From positions 17,868,378 to 17,932,377 of the forward strand of contig CM060855.1 of NCBI GenBank assembly GCA_030737835.1: a DNA stretch of 64,000 nt. Reading direction: 5' to 3'. The DNA comes from Acorus gramineus (Eukaryota > Streptophyta > Magnoliopsida > Acorales > Acoraceae). Below are positions 1 to 10,870 of this stretch, one piece after another. The notes under the pieces are model-generated. The model searched no databases. It was not told the DNA's origin and saw nothing but the letters and a program-made list of their open reading frames with translations. A program made the position numbers and the translations under genes. Within the stretch, counting starts at the first letter, position 1. Each line of letters starts with the position of its first letter.

Positions 1-453
1 CATCATTTTCACCCACAAAACATTATCTGCAAACCAATGTGTTCACATATGAATTATTCTAAGAATCAAAACATTCAAATAAGTGTACAATAGGTTTATC
101 GAATATATCAAATTCTAATTGCTTAAAGGAATGACATTATAATATCCACATGGACCACATGTCTGTGGTCATTAAGGAATGTTCAAATGCATATAGATAT
201 TCTCATAAATCGCACAGGTAGAAGTGCCGTAATGGAGCTTAGTTCATCTAGTCATCAGTCACTGATTAAATAGGACAGATTACTAAGGAGCTTTGCAAAG
301 CCATATCTGAAATAATTCAAATTAGATTTCTAATCATATATAATGTTCTCATAGCATCCAACATCAGGTTCTGCAGCTCAAGGAAATGCAAAAACCAAGG
401 GAAGAATAAAGCATGATACCTAAAATACAATTAATTGTTAAATAATAAAATAC

Positions 454-3367
454 CTGTTGAACATCCACTGCAAGAATCTCAGGTGAGCTCTCGTAAGTCC
501 CATCTTTTATCTTTGAATTGATAATGCCAAGATCAATGATGCTGTTATGTTTGATGCCACACAGTAAGTCACAAAGCGTGGCGAATTTCTCTGACATGAT
601 GACATCTAAGAAAGCACTCTGGAATTTCTTAGTGGAGTCATTCATGATTGTATGTTCATGTGGGCCTTCCTCAGAAGGATCAGGATGATTGGCAGAAACC
701 AACTTGGGTTCAGCAACATAGAAGCAATTGCCTGATGTTTTAGATTCATTTTGTGAATACCTTTGGCCCTCAACGCCATCTTCATGACGGTGTATACATA
801 CCTGGAAAAAAGTAACAAGAATGCCCTACGAAATGAAATTATTAAAACACCACGGGAGGACAGAAATGAGCTTATAATACCTTTTTCTGCATGGTATTCA
901 GGGAGATAGAATTCTTCTTAATCTTACTGGTAGATCCTGATGGACCACATGCTAGTGTCTCCATGATGTATTCCCGAATGCCACCTTTCCCTATATCCAG
1001 TAATTTTAATATATGCTCCAGTACATTTTCCCCATGGTGATGGTTTTCTCCAACAGTACCATTCTCATAACTGGTATTACATACAAGGGGTTCATTTTGC
1101 TCGTTTAAAGTTGCCTGCAACCAAAAAAACACCAAACACATTCAGAATATACAAATTTATTTAATTAATTTTATTGTATGATTTTTTTTGAACAAAAGGT
1201 TGATGCAATCTATTAAATAAGTTGCCCCTTGTACAAAGGGAGACGAGAGATCTCTTTTTAAAAAAAAAATTCATAGAAGGCAACCCTCAAGAAATTTTTT
1301 TTTTTTTTTTGATATCGGAGAGACCTCCCGTGGCTGACTTTACGGTCAAGCTGGGAAGGCTACCTCCGCCTATTTGCCTTGGTCCCACGGAAAATTCTTT
1401 CGAATAATCGCTAACAAACAGGTGGGTAAGTCAGCGCCAAGACTCGAACCCAAGACCTACCCTTAACACAGGTTAGCCCTGAACCCTCAGGGAATTGAAA
1501 AATGATTTGGATTGCCTTCTGCGAAAATTGATGGTAAAACAAGGAAATCCAAAAGTAATTATTGCAAAAGAAATAAAGAATACCTATAAATTGACAACAT
1601 CACAAGAATATTGAAAACTTTGGAAAATACAACATCGCAAAGAAAGAAGTGAAAAAGCCATTGGTGACGCTACATCTAAGGTGTATGATAATCTAGATAA
1701 ATAATACAAATGAATGAAGGAAAAAATGGCATTTATAAACTTGCTAGACAAAGGAAAGAAAGAGTAGAGACTTGGATGATAATAAGTGCACTAAAGGTGA
1801 AGATATAGAGATCCAATAAAAGAGAATGACATTAAAGAAAACAAACAATGAATTTAACATAGGGACAAATAATACTAGGTAGGTTAGAAATATCGGGGAT
1901 TGTTTTGTTAAGGTATTAGGGTTAGTAAATTCAAAGAGTTTATAGACAAAATAAATATGGCAAAAACATTGAACTTGATGATATCCCCAAGATCCATGGA
2001 AAATAAATTTTTTAAAAACTTGCTTTAAACCAGACATCACCACCTATGATTGAGGTAAAATTCCAGAAAGCCATGGTGAGCGACACCATACACTGGCTGA
2101 AACCAGAGAACAGCTCTCTAATTCCATGGCCTTAGAACAAGTGTAGATGAGGAAGAACCATTCAACACAGAACATACATTCACCACCTAAGCACATCCAT
2201 CAGCTAACCATTCCATTGCCGTAGATTTCAGCATTCACAACCACAAACATTACAACAAAATGCAGGGTCGACCTTCATAGGACTCTCTTAACTCACGGGA
2301 GAGGCTCTAAACAATTCTGAGAACCCTTTATTGGCTTGAAACAGTAGATAAAATTAAACCTTAAAAAATAATGAAGTAAATGAGATTACAGTTTATTCAA
2401 ACACAGGTGTTAAAACACAAAAAGCAATGAATAAATGTGAAACACTATTAAACCATATGCAACACTTATCTTATCAATGATCTAAAAATCCCCCACACAC
2501 ATAACTTTATTTTGATAAGAGATTGGAGCCACTTTATTAACATATTGCCCTGACAAATTAGCCCCCTTGTCCGACCTTGTCACGGAGAGTACATGAGGCA
2601 TCCTAATAAATTTCAACCATCCAAAATAATACAATTTACAGTTTTTTCCTTGGAAATCAAACACACAAAAGTCCAATAGCTTGGATAAATATCAATTCCC
2701 TGAAATATGAAACATTACCACAGCAAGTTATTCACGAAACAACCAAAATATTTACAATCCCACTCAGTAAATTGTTCATTTACAAAGTGGGTTACTCAAA
2801 AGTATCAAAAGTTCTTAAATTTCTGCACATGCCCCATAAATCCACTATGCTAAGTATTCTTCTAATTAATCCTGAAGCAAAAAAAAAGCAGATTAGGCAA
2901 GCAACAATGTCTACACAATTCATTCCAAAAGAATACACTATAAAAACTCAACACCAACATTTCCATGGGCGAATATTCAAAAAGAATTATTTTTTAAATT
3001 CACTTCAGATCTTTGTGCAAAGTGAACCTTCACACAACCAAAATAAAAACCATACATTCAACACCCACAACATTTCCATGGACAAAAATATTCAAAAAAA
3101 GCTTTTTTTTTTTTTCTAATCACTCCAAAATGCTTCAGCCAAGCGAACCCATCGACACAACAACATCAAATTCAACTATCAAAGAGAGAAATTCCGAACC
3201 TTGGCCATCACTGGTTGCTCAACCCCGTCGGCCCCAGCTTTCGATCTCTTCCTCCGGTTGTACGTCCGGATACCCTCCGACGACTTCCCGTCCGACGACC
3301 CACCTTTTCCGTCCACAGATGCGCGAGGTGCAGAAGGGGAGGCCCCGCCTCCGCCGCCGCCGCTCAT
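454..3367 (-). CDS. Conserved plant nuclear protein, 5' part (three exons seen, runs off left edge)
   Basis: Three exons join in phase 0: 3200–3367 (56 codons, starting MSGGGGGGASPS), 881–1114 (78 codons) and 454–801 (116 codons), giving about 250 residues. Each has a pyrimidine-rich AG acceptor or GT donor (CAG|GCA at 1114, CAG|GTA at 801, CAG|GTATTT after 454, AAG|GTTCGG after 3200). Exon 1 is Gly/Ser-rich and ends in a basic TYNRRKRSK stretch that looks like a nuclear localisation signal. Exon 2 has a short conserved block (VLEHILKLLDIGKGGIREY). Exon 3 has a block (SEKFATLCDLL … DLGIINSKIKDGTYE … DVQQ) that resembles, from memory, a bromodomain-like region of large plant chromatin proteins with PHD or bromodomains. 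That assignment is inference. The remaining exons lie left of position 1. The ATG at 3367 was chosen because the exon-1 copies at 9399 and 14084 start at the same codon. Confidence 0.6.
1295..1497 (-). mobile_element. tRNA-derived SINE, intronic copy
   Basis: Read on the minus strand this has a tRNA-like head with a B-box-like GGTTCGAGTCT, a conserved body and an A-tail (T-run 1295–1310 on the plus strand) after GATATC. The same body occurs at 10564–10723 (+) and 53083–53206 (−), and head parts occur at 8593–9200 and 9797–9880. It lies in the intron between exons 1 and 2 of the gene on the same strand. The A-box is poorly preserved. Confidence 0.7.
1500..2440. other. Intronic stretch, nothing recognised
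   Basis: AT-rich sequence inside the first intron of the leftmost gene. Small open frames here show no recognisable domain. Confidence 0.5.
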
Positions 3368-3640
3368 TCTCTCTTCAGTTCTCATCAACAACAAATTAGG
3401 GATGCGAAATTGGGAGGGAATTAAAAAAATGGCGGCGCGAAAAGAAGAAACCTTTGAGAGGAGGAATCTCTGAAGAGATTCAACGGATCATTTGTTTGAT
3501 AACTATTTGCTTTTTTTAGGGTTTTTGAAGGAAAGATTTTGAATTTTGGGGGGGGGGGGGGGGGGGGTTTCGAACTTTGAAGGGGGTGAAGAAGGGGGAG
3601 GTGTAAAGAAGGTGTAGCGAATCTAAATATACAACATTCA
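2440..3640. repeat. Segmental copy A: exon-1 end of the leftmost gene
   Basis: This block (intron sequence, exon 1 and upstream region) is repeated at about 6735–9610 and, in part, at 13835–14335. Shared landmarks are the run from 'ttatcaatgatctaaaa', the 'ccactatgctaagtattc' site near 2845 and the exon-1 coding sequence. Copy A has the longest exon 1 and is the one connected to downstream exons, so I take it as the parent. A run of about 22 G follows at 3549. Confidence 0.75.
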
Positions 3641-3659
3641 ATTATTTTATGTGATACAT

Positions 3660-4440
3660 ATATATAACATTGGAGACGGTTATATTCACCCCCATTTATT
3701 GCTATTCCACCTCGTTTTCTAACCCATCCCGTTTAAATTTTGTAAATTATAAACCCACCCCTCCACACACACACATCAAAACTTTACACATTACAACCCC
3801 ACCCCATCAGATTCCTCCCCCCCCCCCCCTCTCTCTCCTGTGCCAATCTCACACACTCTCTCTCCCCCTCCGCTGGTGCCTCCAGTCGCCTCCTCCGCCG
3901 GTTTTTCCCTCCGCCATTGTCCTAAAACTATTTTTTTTTTCATATCTCATCCAATAAAAAAAACAAAGCTCATAACAAAATGTCTCTTCCGCTGCATTCG
4001 TTCAAGGAAACTTGTCGACGCGGCGAGTTCTCCAATGAACCCATCTGACACAATGGATGTTTTTTTTCCTCCACATCTGTTAACGGAAGTGTAACGATGC
4101 GATCACGGGATGTTTCCCTAATGACCAGAATGTTGTCATCTACTGCATTGACCAACGGAAGCACGTTGGCGTGCTCTAGGATGCTCCCCGAATGTCAAGG
4201 ACATCGTCCACTGCCACATTCGCCAACATAAGTGTGTCAGCGCGCTCCTGGACGCTCTCCGGTCGGTTCTCATCTCCGATCAACTTGATTGGTTCGATGA
4301 CACCGGCTTTTACTCCCCTTGAATAGGCTCGAGAATCTTCACTTTCGATTTGATAGATGATAACTCCGCATTTAACGATGAAATGAAGGACAAATCCCTC
4401 CCCAATAAGAGAGGATTATTGATTTTATAAGAATCTTTTC
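3660..4440 (+). pseudogene. Possible decayed gene fragment, unrecognised
   Basis: A C-rich, low-complexity leader (3660–3900) is followed by sequence with coding-like composition. In one frame from about 4208 a 38-residue stretch includes HKCVSALLDALRSVLI and DQLDWFDDTGFYSP. It is ended by a TGA, then continues with IFTFDLIDDNSAFNDEMKDK. The regular amphipathic pattern suggests a former exon, but I do not recognise the family. Confidence 0.3.
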
Positions 4441-5030
4441 TGATTTTCATGAGTTTTTAAGGATAATATCATTTTTTTTCCTATAAAAAATAAGTAGTGT
4501 AACAAAGCTCACAAAGAATCTATTTTTTTGCACACCTATCTAAATTGTACACCCCCATTATAAAACAAAACTTATTATTTGGTTGATTTGGTTCGTTTTA
4601 TTGTAAATCCAAATTGAACTAATTATAATCACATTCAACCCATAAATTGAACTAAACCGAAAACCAAACTGAAAACCAAAACACCGAACCAAATCAAAAT
4701 TGTTTGATTAACTCAAACTAAACCTTATTATTAAAGGATAATAATTTTTTTTACTTCCTACCAATTTGGGTTGATTAGAGTTGTTTCGAGGGATTAGTTG
4801 ACAACTTTACATAAATATCAGAAAATAGGGTATGATTGATGATATAACTTAGTGTCATGTTTTATGAATATTAATAGTGTGACAATAACATAGCTTTTAA
4901 TATAAAAATAATGATCCAAATGAATATTGATTATGAATATTATGGTTTAAATTTAATTCAGTTCCATTAATTTTTTTTTTAAGTGTAAACCAAACTCAAC
5001 ATGATCAGTCTCTTGAAAACATGTTGTTCG
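4440..5030. other. AT-rich spacer
   Basis: No gene seen. At 4575–4735 there are repeated AACCAAA/GGTTTGG-type tracts like the ends of degenerate hAT-type repeats, without clear borders. Confidence 0.4.
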
Positions 5031-5195
5031 CGAAATAGTTCGAGACATTCACGTTCGTGTCTATTGAGTATTTTACTTTTCTAGTGAGCCCCACCCAAAC
5101 TAGAAGTACACACTAATCTCTTATCCATATATTGAGCAAAGTGTTTGTTTATGTATCACTCAACCAAAAGGAGGATATAATATTGTGGACTCCAT

Positions 5196-5730
5196 CCCCC
5201 CATTTGAGGTGTAATATAGGGTTATTCGACTTTGATAGCTATACTGGGATAAATAACAATCTATGTTGAATAAGTAGATTTTTGTTTGATTTTTTTTCTG
5301 TTATTCTTATTGAAAAATGTAAAAATGATATTTTTGTTGTTAGTTCACCATAGATAACGTAAGGAGAAGTGGTAGATAAGAGATTAATAAGAGTTTATTA
5401 CTTTTTAAATGATAACTATACCCCTGCATAAATTATTTGTGTTTAGGAATAAATATGAGGTGTGTGTGTGTGTGTGATATGATAGATGTGACAATTTTGA
5501 GAATGTGTACAGAGAGTGCTATGCGAGATAAAAATTTTAAAATGACAGAGAAAAATATTTTCATTTATTAGCATAGATAAGTCCTGATAAACAATTCTAA
5601 CATTTTCTGAGAATAGTTATCAGGTCCTATTCTAGCTTATCTAGATATATCTATCAATGTTTATTCTTAAAAAACAAATAGCTTTTTGGGGCTATTCTAT
5701 TCTTGACTTATGCTCACCCTAAACGGGGGG
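5196..5730. mobile_element. MITE with CCCCCC-type terminal inverted repeats
   Basis: The left end reads CCCCCCATTTGAGGTG and the reverse complement of the right end reads CCCCCCGTTTAGGGTG, giving imperfect terminal inverted repeats. The paralogous block at about 12500 lacks the element, confirming an insertion of about 535 bp. A second member with strong internal similarity lies at 61571–62117, and a shorter relative at 10871–11296. No coding capacity is seen; target-site duplication is unclear. Confidence 0.7.
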
Positions 5731-6174
5731 AATAAAAATCCATGCATTCCTAAAAAAAAAAAAATTAAAGCATCCATACAATGCATATTATTAGTGGCAA
5801 AAGTGAAGATGTTCTTAGGATGCATAAGATCCACAATGCATGATGGTGACCAGTGTCATGTTAACTCTAGAACTTGATCAAACAATTCTCAGCAAACCCT
5901 TTCTAATCCTAACAACTTAACTATTCAACAAACCAAACCATATTCTAACAAAACAAGCACGAGAAGAAAAAGATCAAATTAAACCACAAACTCACACATA
6001 TGATCTTAGAAGTCTACAACAGCATAATAGATTACATAATGGAGAAAAGTCAAGTATAATAGAGTACATAATACCATGAAGAGTGCCATGGATACCAACA
6101 TGAGGAAAAACAACAAACAAGAACTAACAACTTAAAAAACCAGCCCCCGGACTGATATATCACATCAACCCAAA

Positions 6175-6672
6175 TCATCTCAATTCACTATTGAAATGTG
6201 ACTGCAACAACTTAGCTCTTATGTCTGGATTCTGCTCCAGCATCCACAGTTCGCGATGCTCGGGCACAACAAAGTATCTCAGAGCAAACACATAGAGCTG
6301 ACTACCGAGCTCAATCCCCGGGGTCTGTTTGAGAGACGCATAACAATCTGCAATTGTGGGGGTTGGACGACCGAGTGTACTTGCATGACTGGTTGCATGC
6401 CTGGTAGCAGAACTAGCAGTCTTATCAAGCACTCCATCAATCTTCTCTTCAAAGGCATCAGATTTTTTCTTCGGTTTGGGGGGACATGGTTGTTTACGCC
6501 TAACGTCGTCAGACATGTGGTCCTCAAAATCTGCCTCAGACTCAACCTCAATAGTGTCAGGCACCGGGTTGTCGGCAAGCACAATCGGGGGAGAGAATGT
6601 TGTTGTAGTCAGGAAGAGGTTCTGGGACGTGGATGGCCATTCAACCAAATCAACAAGAAAGGGAGTCAACAT
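6175..6672 (-). CDS. Myb/SANT-like protein, C-terminal part (PIF/Harbinger ORF1-like)
   Basis: Open frame of 165 aa. An acidic/basic linker (EVESEADFEDHMSDD, then KPKKKSDAFEEKIDGV) is followed by a conserved tail with TIADCYASLKQTPGI, ALRYFVVPEHRELW and MLEQNPDIRAKLL. This matches the C-terminal region of plant Myb/SANT-like proteins often encoded next to HARBI1-type nucleases. The N-terminal Trp-containing Myb fold is missing, so this is probably a truncated transposon gene, not a host gene. A frameshifted paralogue lies at 13351–13740. The start at 6672 is simply the first in-frame ATG. Confidence 0.55.
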   Translation of the reverse strand: MLTPFLVDLVEWPSTSQNLFLTTTTFSPPIVLADNPVPDTIEVESEADFEDHMSDDVRRKQPCPPKPKKKSDAFEEKIDGVLDKTASSATRHATSHASTLGRPTPTIADCYASLKQTPGIELGSQLYVFALRYFVVPEHRELWMLEQNPDIRAKLLQSHFNSELR

Positions 6673-7578
6673 TGGCCGAAGTGAATATTCAAAAAAAGGA
6701 TTTGAGGTATCGACACAACATCATCAACTTCAACAACTTATCTTATCAATGATCTAAAAATCCCACACATATAACTTTGTTTTGGTAAGAGATTGGAGCC
6801 ACCTTATTAACATATTGCCCTAACAAATTAGCTCCCTTATCCGACCTTGTCACAGAGAGTACATAGGCATCCTAATAAATTTCAACCATCCAAAATAATG
6901 TTCTATGATTTACAGTTTTTTCCTTGGAAATCAAACACACGAAAGTCCAATAGCTTGGATAAATATCAATTCTTTAAAATATGGAAACATTACCATAGCA
7001 AGTTATTCAAGTAACAACCAAAATCTTACAATCCAACTCAGTTACTTGTTCATTTACAAAGTGGGTTACTCAATTTATCATAAGTTCTTAAATTTCTTTT
7101 TCATTCCATTATGGAATTTTAAATAAAAAAAACATTTGATAAAGGATAAATTTTAAACATATCTTATATCCTCATCTTGGAAGTCCATCCATGCTAAATT
7201 CCTACAAAGGATTTAGCGGAATTTTCATCTCTCTCTCATCTCGAATCTGTGGATTTTCTGTGTTTATACATGATCAGCATTAGTTAAACTTGAACCCACA
7301 AACTTCAGACTCCAGTTATGCCTTGTGAAAACTGTTGATAGCATTCTTACCTTCTGAAGTACTGAGCAGTATGCTATTGCACCATGTATTATTGATGTAA
7401 TGAATTCATACCATAAGATAGAAACTTTTACTGCAAGTGTTCCAACATATATCCCCCATCCCGCTTGTGTTTCCTTGTTTATCTTTTCTGTTTGAAGCGT
7501 GAGTTTTCCGTTCTATATAAGTGTTTTTTTATGTAGGGATTTATTTATTTATTTTTCTTCCATGGGGTCCTTATGCAG

Positions 7579-8217
7579 ATATATATTAGATGCTGATGGA
7601 ATTGCATCTCCAGGAGAAATAATTAGACCTCACAATACATATGTCAATAAGCAGAGCCCTACATGCACGAAGGTCAAGAAGAAATTAGACCTCGATATGT
7701 ATGCGGTCATTTTTTCTTCATTTCATAGTTTTATATAATTTGTTTGTTGGGTAAGCACTGTGACTTGAATCCATGACCTCACAGTTGCAAATTATGTTTT
7801 CAACCATTGAGCTATGGATTCAAGACCCAGTTCTATATACTAATAATTCATTATGGAATGTTCAGTGCCTACAGGCTGAGTCCTGCTACATACCATGGTA
7901 TTGAAGGGGAGACAACAGTGATCAATCATGTAGCATTGTGTACAGATACAAGCAACAAATTATGTATCAAATTTCTTGTTAGTCATACTCGCAGGCCAGA
8001 GGTATCTCAATTTGTTGTTTTCTGTTTGTCAGATGAAGTAATATAACTACACAACCTTTTGGCCTAATTATTTTTTTTTGCAAGTGGGAGATAAATTTAG
8101 CAGTAGACAATAGGCAGAAAGGTGTATGTGGAACCATTGTTCAACAGGAGGACTTCCCATTTTCTGAACATGACATATGCCCTGTTTTAATTATGAATCC
8201 TCATGGATATCCAAGGT
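7579..8217 (+). pseudogene. NRPC2: RNA polymerase III second-largest subunit fragment (captured, broken)
   Basis: Three exon-like blocks are separated by intron-like gaps: 7579–7698 (YILDADGIASPGEIIRPHNT), 7866–8001 (ETTVINHVALC … KLCIKFLVSHTRRPE) and about 8084–8217 (GDKFSSR, then [14 protein letters not shown] and MNPHGYP). They match consecutive parts of the catalytic C-terminal half of RPC2/NRPC2 in correct order. Breaks: the third acceptor reads gcaaGTG where CAG|GTG is expected, and one extra base after SSR shifts the frame before QKGVCG. Flanking exons are absent. Because introns are kept, the source was genomic DNA and not a processed mRNA. Confidence 0.85.
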
Positions 8218-8245
8218 AAAATAAGTAATAAATCCACTATGCTAA

Positions 8246-8479
8246 GGCCCCATTTGGAAACACTTTTAAAAAGTGATTCCGTCTTTAATTAAGCAGAAAG
8301 TTAAAAAATGTTGTTAAACACATTCTAAAAAGCTAGCTTAATTAAAAAGTTACTTTCAGCTTTTAGTACAAAAAAGTTGATTTTTAAAAAACAAAAAAAA
8401 TCCGCTTTCTAGGAATCAAGTTTATTTAAAACCACTTTATTGTAAATCTTATTTTTCATACGTGTTTCCAAATGGACCC
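8246..8479. mobile_element. Tourist-like (PIF/Harbinger) MITE with TAA target duplication
   Basis: A 234-bp element with ends GGCCCCATTTGGAAACAC and, reverse-complemented, GGGTCCATTTGGAAACAC. It is flanked by TAA at 8243–8245 and 8480–8482. The paralogous copy near 2845–2865 has the uninterrupted site ccactatgctaagtattc, so the insertion point and 3-bp duplication are shown directly. Confidence 0.88.
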
Positions 8480-8592
8480 TAAGTATTCTTCTAATTAATC
8501 CTGAATAAAAAAATGACAGATTAGGCAAATAAAAATGTCTACACAATTCATTGCAAAACAATAAACTATAAACTCCATTCTATTTCCTACCA

Positions 8593-9200
8593 GTGGCTAT
8601 AACACAACTGTTAAGGCTTACTTGTGTGTTAAGGTCAGGTCTTGGTAGACTTGTCAATGGGTTGCGAGTCGACCCAGATCCGATCCAATAAAAAATGTAA
8701 ATAACAGACCCAAAGAATACGACAATCAAAATGGGTCGGGTCTGGGTTGACCCCGACTCGATCTTATGAACTTGATGGACCCGATTGACCCAACCCATAT
8801 ACTATGTGATTTTTTTTATTTATGATCTAACCCAACATTTATAATTAAATATTGAATAATTATTTAAAATTTTACGTATTTAAAATATTTTTACAACCTT
8901 TTGACATCACGTAAAATCATAATAATCCAAACCATATTCTAAATGTTCCCTTATAAAACATTAAAAAATAAAAATAGCGAAGAACTAAATAAAAAAAAAA
9001 AGAAACCATTGTATACCGTTAACAAGTTATTCGACCTCTCTTTGTATGATATATGTCTAATGGGTCGACCCGACCCGAGACCTGACATGGACCCAACAAT
9101 CAAATGGGTCAGAGCCGGGTCCACCGGACCGAACCCGAACCTAACCCATTGACATGTCTAGATCTTAGTATCGAGTCTTGACACTGACTTAACCCAATCA
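8593..9200 (+). mobile_element. SINE head split by a hAT-like MITE
   Basis: The pieces 8593–8645 and 9169–9200 together give the tRNA-like SINE head also seen at 9797–9880 and 1411–1497 (reverse strand), including the ggtcttgg…tcgagtcttg B-box region. The MITE at 8646–9160 interrupts it. The SINE 3' body and A-tail are absent here. Confidence 0.65.
8646..9160. mobile_element. hAT-like MITE (GGGTCGGGTC family)
   Basis: Ends are TAGACTTGTCAATGGGTT and, reverse-complemented, TAGACATGTCAATGGGTT. The flanking 8-mers ggtcttgg (8638–8645) and gatcttag (9161–9168) are a decayed 8-bp target duplication, typical of hAT. Subterminal GACCCGA/TCGGGTC tracts surround an AT-rich core. Related pieces: 15978–16308 and 46130–46232. 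Confidence 0.75.
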
Positions 9201-9288
9201 CTTCAAAATTCTTAAGCAAAATGAATCCATCGAAAAAAACTACATCAACTTCAACAGCTAGACCCCATCAGAGAGAGAAATTTCGAAC

Positions 9289-9399
9289 CTTGGCTGTCAC
9301 TGGTTGCTCAACCCCGTCAGCCCCGGCTTTCGATCTCTTCCTCCGGTTGTACGTCAGGATTCCCTCCGACGACCCACCTTTGCCGCCGCCGCCGCCCAT
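9289..9399 (-). pseudogene. Exon-1 copy B (in-frame deletions)
   Basis: Reads as 37 uninterrupted codons from ATG at 9399 to the same AAG|GT donor as the parent exon at 3200–3367. It lacks internal Ser/Pro-rich codons but keeps YNRRKRSKAGADGVEQPV. No downstream exons follow in the expected place, so it is unlikely to make a functional protein, although its upstream region was copied with it. Confidence 0.65.
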
Positions 9400-9796
9400 T
9401 CTCTCTTCACTTCTCATCAACAACAAATTAGGGATACGAAATTTGGGAGGAGGAATCTCTGAAGAGATTCAATGGATCATTTGTTTATTCACTATTTGCT
9501 CTTTTTTTTAGGGTTCTTGAAGGAAAGATTTTGAATTTTGGGGTTTTTGGACTTTGAAGGGGGTGAAGATGGGGAGGTGTAAAGAAGGTGCAACGAATCT
9601 TAAACATGCAAGATTAGGCGGCGTCAGGTTGAACGGACTGCTGATTTTAAATACTGATTTATAAGTGTAACAAATACGAGAGAACGTTTGATTCGACAAA
9701 AAATAAACACTTATTTAATTTGTTGCTTAAAATAAACACAGTGTTGATATTTTTAAGCTTTTAAAGAAAAATAACATGCTTGGTATGTTTCTAATA

Positions 9797-9880
9797 AAGT
9801 ATGACACAGCACCAAGACTCGAATCCAAGACCTATCTTTAACACAGGCAAGTTTTGAACCGTTGTGCTATGGTCACTGAA
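9797..9880 (-). mobile_element. SINE head fragment
   Basis: Reverse complement contains TAGCACAACGGTTCA (A-box-like) and GGATTCGAGTCTTGG (B-box-like), the best preserved tRNA-like head of this SINE family in the window. The 3' body is missing. Confidence 0.55.
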
Positions 9881-10550
9881 AGCGTTATTTTTGTTGTTTA
9901 ATTGAATACTTCAAATAAAGTATTGTTTCATTACATACATGTACCACTTATGAAATATAGACAACATATTAAGATACAAGAAACAACTCAAGCTTACACT
10001 GATTAGGTACAGAATAACATGAGCCATTGGAAGCAATCACTTTATGGCTCGGATTACAAGCAAAATGAATAGAATGTCATTATACAAGCATAAAGTCTTC
10101 AACGCATTGGAATATGTAAGCTCCACAAATTCCTTGCTTGAACCAAACGAACAAAGTACAACATATTAGGATCTAAGAAACAACTCAATCTGACACTGAT
10201 TAGGTACAAAATAACATGAGCTATTAAAATATAGACAATCACTTTATGGCTTGGATTACAAGCAAAATAAAGATGACAAACACCATTATCATATAACATA
10301 AGCATGCACAACATCCAAAGATCAGTGTTATATTCTTGAGGACCGTGGACCTCCATTGGCCTTCTCCACTTGGCTTCAGATCACTTGATTTTCCTTGATT
10401 CCGTGTAGCCTACGCAATGAATCCATCCAAATGAAAGAGTGTTGATTATCCTAAATACATGCACGACAACAAATTCATTACACTGAGCATAAACATAAGA
10501 AGACACCATCTAGAGTGAATGTATACCAAACATTGTCTATGACTTACCAA
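9881..10550. other. Intergenic, short internal duplication
   Basis: No gene recognised. Sequence at about 9960–10080 is repeated imperfectly at about 10140–10270 (caacatattaagatacaag / caacatattaggatctaag, then 'tttatggct(c/t)ggattacaagc'), a local direct duplication of roughly 120–180 bp. Confidence 0.5.
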
Positions 10551-10563
10551 TCTCGCAGGGCAC

Positions 10564-10723
10564 TAGGTCTTGGTTTCGAATGTTAAAGCTGACTTACCCA
10601 CCTGTTTTTGATGATTATTCAAAAGAATTTTTTGTGGGACCGAGGCAAATAGGCGAAGGTAACCTTTTCAGCTTAACCGTAAAGTCAGTCATGGGGCCCT
10701 TCGATATCAAAAAAAAAAAAAAA
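10564..10723 (+). mobile_element. 5'-truncated SINE with target-site duplication
   Basis: Begins in the B-box (GGTTTCGAATG), runs through the family body and ends in GATATC plus an A-tail of about 15. Flanking 13-mers tctcgcagggcac (10551–10563) and tcttgtagggcac (10724–10736) match at 11 positions, a target-site duplication as expected for LINE-mediated insertion. Confidence 0.82.
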
Positions 10724-10870
10724 TCTTGTAGGGCACCTCAAAAACCACCGGTAGTAGTTTTGTCGTGTCCTAGCTATGTGGAGAGTCATCGATACTTGTC
10801 CACAAGCACAGTCAATTTCGGGATGGATGCTTATCATTCTATCAAAATTAGTCGGATATTATACACATGC

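Larger units (their letters stand above)
5030..6735. repeat. Segmental copy 1 of the Myb/SANT-containing block
   Basis: Collinear with 12330–13740. Landmarks shared by both are 'gagtattttac'-like sequence near 5065, 'gcataagatccacaat' near 5822 and the Myb/SANT ORF. Each copy carries one insertion absent from the other: a MITE at 5196–5730 here, and a hAT MITE at 12597–13009 there. Confidence 0.75.
6735..9610. repeat. Segmental copy B of the exon-1 block, with nested insertions
   Basis: Collinear with 2440–3640, but interrupted by a 1.13-kb segment with an RNA polymerase III gene fragment (about 7096–8226), a Tourist-like MITE (8246–8479) and a SINE that itself holds a hAT-like MITE. The similarity resumes exactly on both sides of each insert. 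Confidence 0.75.

Noticed and set aside
3013..3473. Plus-strand ORFs over the first exon of the leftmost gene
   Set aside because: Antisense shadows; the minus frame has the start, basic motif and splice donor conserved in three copies.
7740..7815. Possible tRNA gene (gacttgaatccatgacctc…)
   Set aside because: Only B-box-like similarity; no acceptor-stem pairing or anticodon arm. Probably an old SINE piece or chance.
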